From: Opitutales bacterium
Lineage (GTDB): Bacteria; Verrucomicrobiota; Verrucomicrobiia; Opitutales; T3Sed10-336
Assembly (NCBI GenBank): GCA_007132315.1
Contig: SLOW01000368.1
Span: 1 to 18,368, forward strand
Reading direction: 5' to 3'
DNA: 18,368 nucleotides
Shown here: piece after piece, positions 15,170-18,368 of the stretch
Layout of the letters: every line of letters begins with the position of its first letter
Position numbering within the stretch: position 1 is the stretch's first letter
Notes under the pieces: generated by a model
Told to the model about the DNA's origin: nothing
The model's database searches: none
What the model saw: only the letters and a program-made list of their open reading frames with translations
Translations under genes and position numbers: made by a program

Positions 15170-15311
15170 TAAACACCTTAAGGATCGAAATCAAGAATTC
15201 TCCCCCCAAACCTGCTCCGCCGTTGCAACGGTTTCATGCCCGGTGAGCTTGCAATTGCGCCAACATTCGGCTAGGGATTTCAGAGCATCGACGAGCGAAT
15301 AAATTTATTAA
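15170..15311 (+). other. HPr leader with palindromes
   Basis: This 142-base gap holds two perfect palindromes: CCGTTGCAACGG (15220-15231) and AATAAATTTATT (15298-15309). The second ends three bases before the HPr ATG, where a Shine-Dalgarno would be expected. A TTGCAA near 15249 and TAGGGA 17 bases later form only a weak promoter match. The 13-mer GCGAATAAATTTA occurs at 15295-15307 and again inside the HPr gene at 15420-15432. Confidence 0.35.
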
Positions 15312-15611
15312 ATGGAAGCCGGTAAGACCAAGACCACCACCCACGACCAAGAAGCCACGATCGAGGTGAAGAACAAGATGGGCCTGCACGCCAGGCCCGC
15401 CGCCATGATCGTGCGGGTCGCGAATAAATTTAATTCAGAAATTTCATTCGAAAAGGACGAGGAAATCGTCGATGGAAAGAGCATCATGGGGCTGATGATG
15501 CTGGCGGCCGGCCAGGGATCCAAGCTGCGGCTGATGGCCAACGGCGAGGACGCGAAAGAAGCCTGCAAAGCCCTGGAAGAGCTCTTCGAGACCAAATTCG
15601 AAGAGAGCTGA
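15312..15611 (+). CDS. ptsH: HPr family phosphocarrier protein
   Basis: A 99-residue HPr. The phosphorylatable His26 lies in MGLHARPAAMIV, and the regulatory Ser57 lies in VDGKSIMGLMML, exactly 31 residues later, as in His15/Ser46 of classical HPr. HPr accepts phosphate from PEP and enzyme I and passes it on to PTS enzyme II proteins or regulators. In many non-Firmicute bacteria a stand-alone copy works with HPr kinase in regulation rather than sugar uptake. A charged N-terminal extension of about 11 residues precedes the usual start. No EI, EII or HPr kinase gene is in the window. There is no Shine-Dalgarno; the AT palindrome abuts the ATG. A structured terminator follows 100 bases downstream. 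Confidence 0.95.
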   Translation: MEAGKTKTTTHDQEATIEVKNKMGLHARPAAMIVRVANKFNSEISFEKDEEIVDGKSIMGLMMLAAGQGSKLRLMANGEDAKEACKALEELFETKFEES

Positions 15612-15688
15612 TCTGTCAGGATCCTGTCGGACCTGATCGGCAGCTTCCCAGAGTGGCGAAGCTTCAGACCCATGCCGGACACACCAGT

Positions 15689-15705
15689 GCACGCATCTTG
15701 CGTGC
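15689..15705 (+). other. Short perfect hairpin after HPr
   Basis: GCACGCA, loop TCT, TGCGTGC: a 7-bp perfect stem with a three-base loop, five bases before the larger terminator-like stem. The two hairpins lie in tandem between the HPr stop and the terminator T-run. Confidence 0.5.
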
Positions 15706-15709
15706 GAAA

Positions 15710-15775
15710 CTCACGCTTCTGCTGAGCATCATGCGAAGTCCCGTGCTTGCCGGGAGAAGCGTGAGCCACTTTTTT
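15710..15775 (+). terminator. Rho-independent terminator-like structure downstream of HPr
   Basis: An 11-bp perfect stem (CTCACGCTTCT at 15710-15720 with AGAAGCGTGAG at 15755-15765) encloses a 34-base loop that can itself pair (CCCG with CGGG). It is followed after four bases by six T (15770-15775). The orientation suits termination of the HPr transcript. The large, internally paired loop is atypical for a simple terminator, so an embedded small RNA is an alternative. Confidence 0.6.
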
Positions 15776-15861
15776 GCATCCATTTGAAAACTTGACTCCA
15801 ATTGCGGGAAATTTCGTGCTCTTAGGATTCCAGGAGTCGGTCGGGCTTCGCCTACAGACGC

Positions 15862-16674
15862 CTAAAACTCGTCCAACCCGAAGAACCGCCTGGTGTTCGC
15901 GGACGAGACCCGGGCCAGTTCTTCCGGATCGGTGTCCAGAGTCCGCGCCGCCGCTTCTCCGGTGTACGCCACATAGGCCGGCTCGTTGCGTTTGCCCCGG
16001 TGCGGGATCGGGGCGAGGTAGGGCGCGTCGGTTTCCACCATCAATCGCTCCGCCCCCTGCTCCCGGAGAGCCGATCGCACATTCTCCGCGTTGTTGTAGG
16101 TCACGATGCCGGTGAAAGACGCCCAACCGCCCCGGCGGTTCAGCTCGGCCACCTCGTCCGGCCCCTCGGCGAAGCAGTGAAAAACCACCCTCTCCCAGGG
16201 AAAACCCGACTCGTCGATCGTCTCGACACATTCCCAAAACGCTCCGCGCGAATGAATCACCAGCGGCAGATCGAGCCGGCCGGCGAGCTCGATCTGTACC
16301 CGAAAAGCCTCCCGTTGCCGGGTGAGCGCGGCGGTCGCCTCGGCCTCGTCCCTGGGCAGGTGAAACCGGTCCAGGCCCGTCTCCCCGATCGCAACCGGCG
16401 GCAGGCCGGCGTCCAGAAATCCGGTCAACTCCCGCACCGCCTGCTCCCAGTCGTTGCCGACCTCACATGGGTGCAGACCGGCCGTGTAATCGACGCGACC
16501 GGGCCACGCTTCGGCCAGGGACCGGTACACAGGCCAGTCGCCGGGGCAGGTACCCACGGTGATCAGCCGTTCGACCCCCGCCTCCGACGCGCGCCGCAGG
16601 ACCTCGGCGCATTCGCCTTTGCGGCAGAACGTTTCCAAATGGGTGTGACTGTCGATCCATCCGTTCATTGACAT
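15862..16674 (-). CDS. TatD family metal-dependent hydrolase
   Basis: A 270-residue TIM-barrel amidohydrolase-type enzyme of usual TatD length. Metal and catalytic residues are in place: H10 and H12 (DSHTHL), E98 (IGETGLD), H141 (PLVIHSR), H166 (VFHCFAEG) and D216 (VETDAPYLAP), followed by HRGKRNEP. Family members are Mg-dependent DNases or exonucleases, and some act in DNA repair; the native substrate is uncertain. ATG 16674 is chosen because GAGGG lies five bases before it; a GTG at 16686 is in frame but lacks such a site. It diverges from the DUF6941 gene across 291 bases. Confidence 0.94.
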   Translation of the reverse strand: MSMNGWIDSHTHLETFCRKGECAEVLRRASEAGVERLITVGTCPGDWPVYRSLAEAWPGRVDYTAGLHPCEVGNDWEQAVRELTGFLDAGLPPVAIGETGLDRFHLPRDEAEATAALTRQREAFRVQIELAGRLDLPLVIHSRGAFWECVETIDESGFPWERVVFHCFAEGPDEVAELNRRGGWASFTGIVTYNNAENVRSALREQGAERLMVETDAPYLAPIPHRGKRNEPAYVAYTGEAAARTLDTDPEELARVSSANTRRFFGLDEF

Positions 16675-16965
16675 ATTTTCCCTCACTCTATTCGTGGCGC
16701 CTCCGCCCGAGAGTGCAAGGATTCCCTCGCCGCGGCGGACGACCGTGGACCCGACAAGGGCCTATCCCGGCATGAACCCGGGGAAAATCCGCCCCATCAA
16801 CCGTGAACAGGTTGTCCCGGCGTCCATTTTTTTGATCGCCCCGTTCCACGTCACGATCCGCGATTTGTGTTTTCCACCGGCGCGCGAAACGGTAAGGTGC
16901 TTCACCGTCACCAATCACCCATTGAGTCCGGCCGGGCCGGAAATTCGAACTCCGATCGTTCCCGT
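16675..16965. other. Divergent intergenic region
   Basis: This stretch separates the TatD gene (minus) from the DUF6941 gene (plus) and must hold both promoters. Small open frames on both strands lack any recognisable family and look random. A seven-T run at 16828-16834 and a GGCCGGGCCGG repeat near 16930 are the only visible structures. No confident -10/-35 pair was found. Confidence 0.35.
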
Positions 16966-17373
16966 ATGAAAATCGAAGCCTTTCTCCTTTGCGACGCCGC
17001 CACCAACCAACAGGGCAAACTCAACGTCCTGGGTGCCTTCGACAACATCTTCGCCCGCAAGGCCCCCGTGGTTCACTCGGCCTGCGCGATCGCCTGCCGG
17101 ATCCGATTCGACCGCTCGGAAGAAGGCGAACACGCGATGAAGATCAACGTCATCGACATGGACGGCAAAGACATCATGCCGGCCATGAACGGCAAGATCA
17201 ACGTCCGGATCGGCCCGGACGTCGAGTCAAACGCGGTCAACCTCATCCTCAACCTCCAGGGCATGCGCCTCGAGAAGTACGGCGAGTACCAGATCGACCT
17301 CGCCATCGACGAAGGCCATCAAGCCTCCCTGCCCTTTTACGTCCGCCAGGTGCCGGAACGACGCGCGACCTGA
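16966..17373 (+). CDS. DUF6941 family protein (uncharacterised)
   Basis: A 135-residue soluble protein beginning MKIEAFLLCDAAT and continuing GKLNVLGAFDNIFA. This opening is typical, as I recall, of the DUF6941 family, in which a core beta-sandwich is predicted. No catalytic motif or signal peptide is visible, and alternating hydrophobic strands dominate (ISVRIG- and NLILNLQ-like segments). Function is unknown. An in-frame ATG 99 bases upstream gives an Arg/Ser/Gly-rich extension with no family resemblance, so ATG 16966 is chosen; no Shine-Dalgarno is present. It is transcribed away from TatD, with the repeat-rich intergenic stretch downstream. Confidence 0.75.
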   Translation: MKIEAFLLCDAATNQQGKLNVLGAFDNIFARKAPVVHSACAIACRIRFDRSEEGEHAMKINVIDMDGKDIMPAMNGKINVRIGPDVESNAVNLILNLQGMRLEKYGEYQIDLAIDEGHQASLPFYVRQVPERRAT

Positions 17374-17379
17374 AGGGGC

Positions 17380-17417
17380 GTGGAGCGAGGGATGTGGGGT
17401 GGAGCGAGGGATGTGGG
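17380..17417 (+). repeat. Two-copy 19-bp tandem repeat
   Basis: GTGGAGCGAGGGATGTGGG occurs twice with no gap (17380-17398 and 17399-17417), immediately after the DUF6941 stop. It is strongly purine-biased on the plus strand. Confidence 0.85.
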
Positions 17418-17546
17418 AAGCGCTTCGCAGGAGGGCTATGCTTCTCCGCCGCGGCCGCAAAGCGTAGGCCGGTCCGTGAGGACCGGGAACGGCGCTCCTG
17501 CGCGGCCCGTAAATCGGACACGCTCCCGAACACCCGACCTGCGGGC
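17418..17546. other. Hairpin-rich intergenic element
   Basis: Directly after the tandem repeat come the palindrome GAAGCGCTTC (near 17417-17426), a GGAG...CTCC hairpin (about 17431-17448) and a perfect stem CCGGTCC / GGACCGG with a GTGA tetraloop (17469-17486). The tetraloop fits the GNRA class, which stabilises RNA. The tract ends at the alpha/beta hydrolase stop. It looks like a dispersed structured repeat or a bidirectional terminator between convergent genes; no open frame explains it. Confidence 0.5.
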
Positions 17547-18332
17547 TCACGCCAGAAACCTCGCGAGCAGGCGCACAAACGCATCGCGCTGTTCGATGTG
17601 GGGATTGTGGCCGCTTTCCTCGATGGTTTCGACCCGTGCCGCGGGGAAGTGCTCCCGGATGCGGGCGACGTCCTCGTCGCGCACGAAATCCGAACGGCCG
17701 CCCCGCACAAACAGCGCCGGCCCTTCATAACGCTCGCCGGGTTCCAGCGGAGACGCCGCCAGTTCGGGAAGAGCCGAGGTCAATACCGGCAGGTTCACCT
17801 GCCAGGCGAATCCTGTGTCCCGGCGGACCAGATTGGTGAGCAGGAACTGGCAGAACGCCCAGTTTCGCAGGCGCTGTTGCAGGAAGGCCTCCGCTTCCTT
17901 ACGGGAGGCGAGCGTGTCCAGCGGGAGCGCGTTGAGAGCCGTGAACGCCCGTTCGTTGTAGGGCGGGTTGTCGCGGGGAGCGATGTCCACGATCACCAGA
18001 CGCCCGACGCGGTCCGGATGATCCGCCGCCAGGCGCATCAGGGCCTTGCCCCCCATGCTGTGGCCCAGCAGGTCCGCCCGATCGATCCCCCGGGCGTCCA
18101 ACCAGGCCAGGGTGTCCGACACCAGGTCCGCGTAGGAGTGACTGTCGGCGTGCGGCGAGGCCCCGTGGTTGCGGAGATCGAGCGCGAACACCCGGCGATC
18201 TCCCATCAAAGCGCTGCCCACCATGGCCCAGTTGCGGGAGGACCCGAGCAAACCGTGCAGCAGGACGAGCGGCGGCGTGCGGCTTCCCGCTCCGGAATCA
18301 AAATGGCGAAACTGAAGATCGATTGGCATCAT
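17547..18332 (-). CDS. Alpha/beta hydrolase, YbfF/ABHD11-like esterase
   Basis: A 261-residue alpha/beta hydrolase of usual length. Oxyanion-region LLHGLLGSSRNW (about 24-35), DLRNHGASPH (about 52-61), nucleophile Ser92 in LLGHSMGG, a probable acid near Asp214 (GRSDFV) and His242 (SGHNPHIE) form a complete triad. The LHGLLGSSRNW and DLRNHG motifs are those of the YbfF/ABHD11 esterase group; the substrate is unknown, probably a short acyl ester or thioester. There is no signal peptide, so it is cytoplasmic. GGAGAG lies upstream of two consecutive ATGs (18332 and 18329), either of which may be used. It is convergent with the DUF6941 gene. Confidence 0.93.
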   Translation of the reverse strand: MMPIDLQFRHFDSGAGSRTPPLVLLHGLLGSSRNWAMVGSALMGDRRVFALDLRNHGASPHADSHSYADLVSDTLAWLDARGIDRADLLGHSMGGKALMRLAADHPDRVGRLVIVDIAPRDNPPYNERAFTALNALPLDTLASRKEAEAFLQQRLRNWAFCQFLLTNLVRRDTGFAWQVNLPVLTSALPELAASPLEPGERYEGPALFVRGGRSDFVRDEDVARIREHFPAARVETIEESGHNPHIEQRDAFVRLLARFLA

Positions 18333-18368
18333 CAACTCTCCGGAACCCTCCCGGATCGGCTTCCCCGA

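Noticed and set aside
1..18368. CRISPR arrays, tRNA or rRNA genes, transposases
   Set aside because: No regularly spaced repeats, no cloverleaf with a TTCGANNC-type arm in a plausible gene, and no transposase or integrase motifs were seen.

Overview
The window is GC-rich, gene-dense bacterial DNA, read as a chromosomal contig piece. The gene set includes a DUF5069-type protein, a DUF6941-type protein, a stand-alone HPr, a truncated GH51 arabinofuranosidase tail and a biotin-dependent pyruvate carboxylase. This suggests a Verrucomicrobiota/PVC-type organism, possibly close to the Opitutae. That placement comes from remembered family distributions and no marker gene confirms it.

Layout. Positions 1-717 hold a remnant of a GH51 alpha-L-arabinofuranosidase and non-coding sequence. 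Positions 718-8129 hold the main attraction, a minus-strand six-gene respiratory operon. In transcription order it encodes a heme-copper subunit I paralog with a damaged CuB site, a 48-residue single-span subunit (2A-like), a CuA-bearing subunit II, a B-family (ba3-like) subunit I, a membrane-anchored SCO copper chaperone, and a cytochrome b / 2x[4Fe-4S] ferredoxin / MvhD-like fusion. A near-perfect FNR/CRP-family box is centred 41.5 bases from an inferred start point, with a TATACT -10. It would give an almost leaderless message for the first gene and implies control by oxygen limitation or nitrogen oxides.

Positions 8284-11724 (minus) encode pyruvate carboxylase. Positions 11926-13298 (minus) encode a class IV PLP aminotransferase behind a DUF5069 protein. 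Positions 13382-15169 (plus) encode an ABC exporter half-transporter, followed by HPr (15312-15611) and a structured terminator. A TatD-family metal-dependent hydrolase (minus) diverges from a DUF6941-type gene (plus). The window ends with a repeat-rich, hairpin-rich intergenic stretch and an alpha/beta hydrolase (minus).

The most notable result is the respiratory operon. Its main subunit I aligns closely with Thermus ba3 oxidase, but the cross-linked active-site Tyr (ba3 Tyr237) is Gln269, and the alternative C-family Tyr position is Val. All six metal-ligand His are kept. This argues for either a B-family-derived CuA nitric oxide reductase or an unconventional oxidase. The adjacent subunit I paralog keeps all heme His but has Pro-His in place of the CuB His-His pair, which raises the possibility of a heterodimeric heme-copper enzyme. 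No c-type heme motif (CxxCH) was seen in any of the six proteins, so the donor to CuA must be encoded elsewhere.
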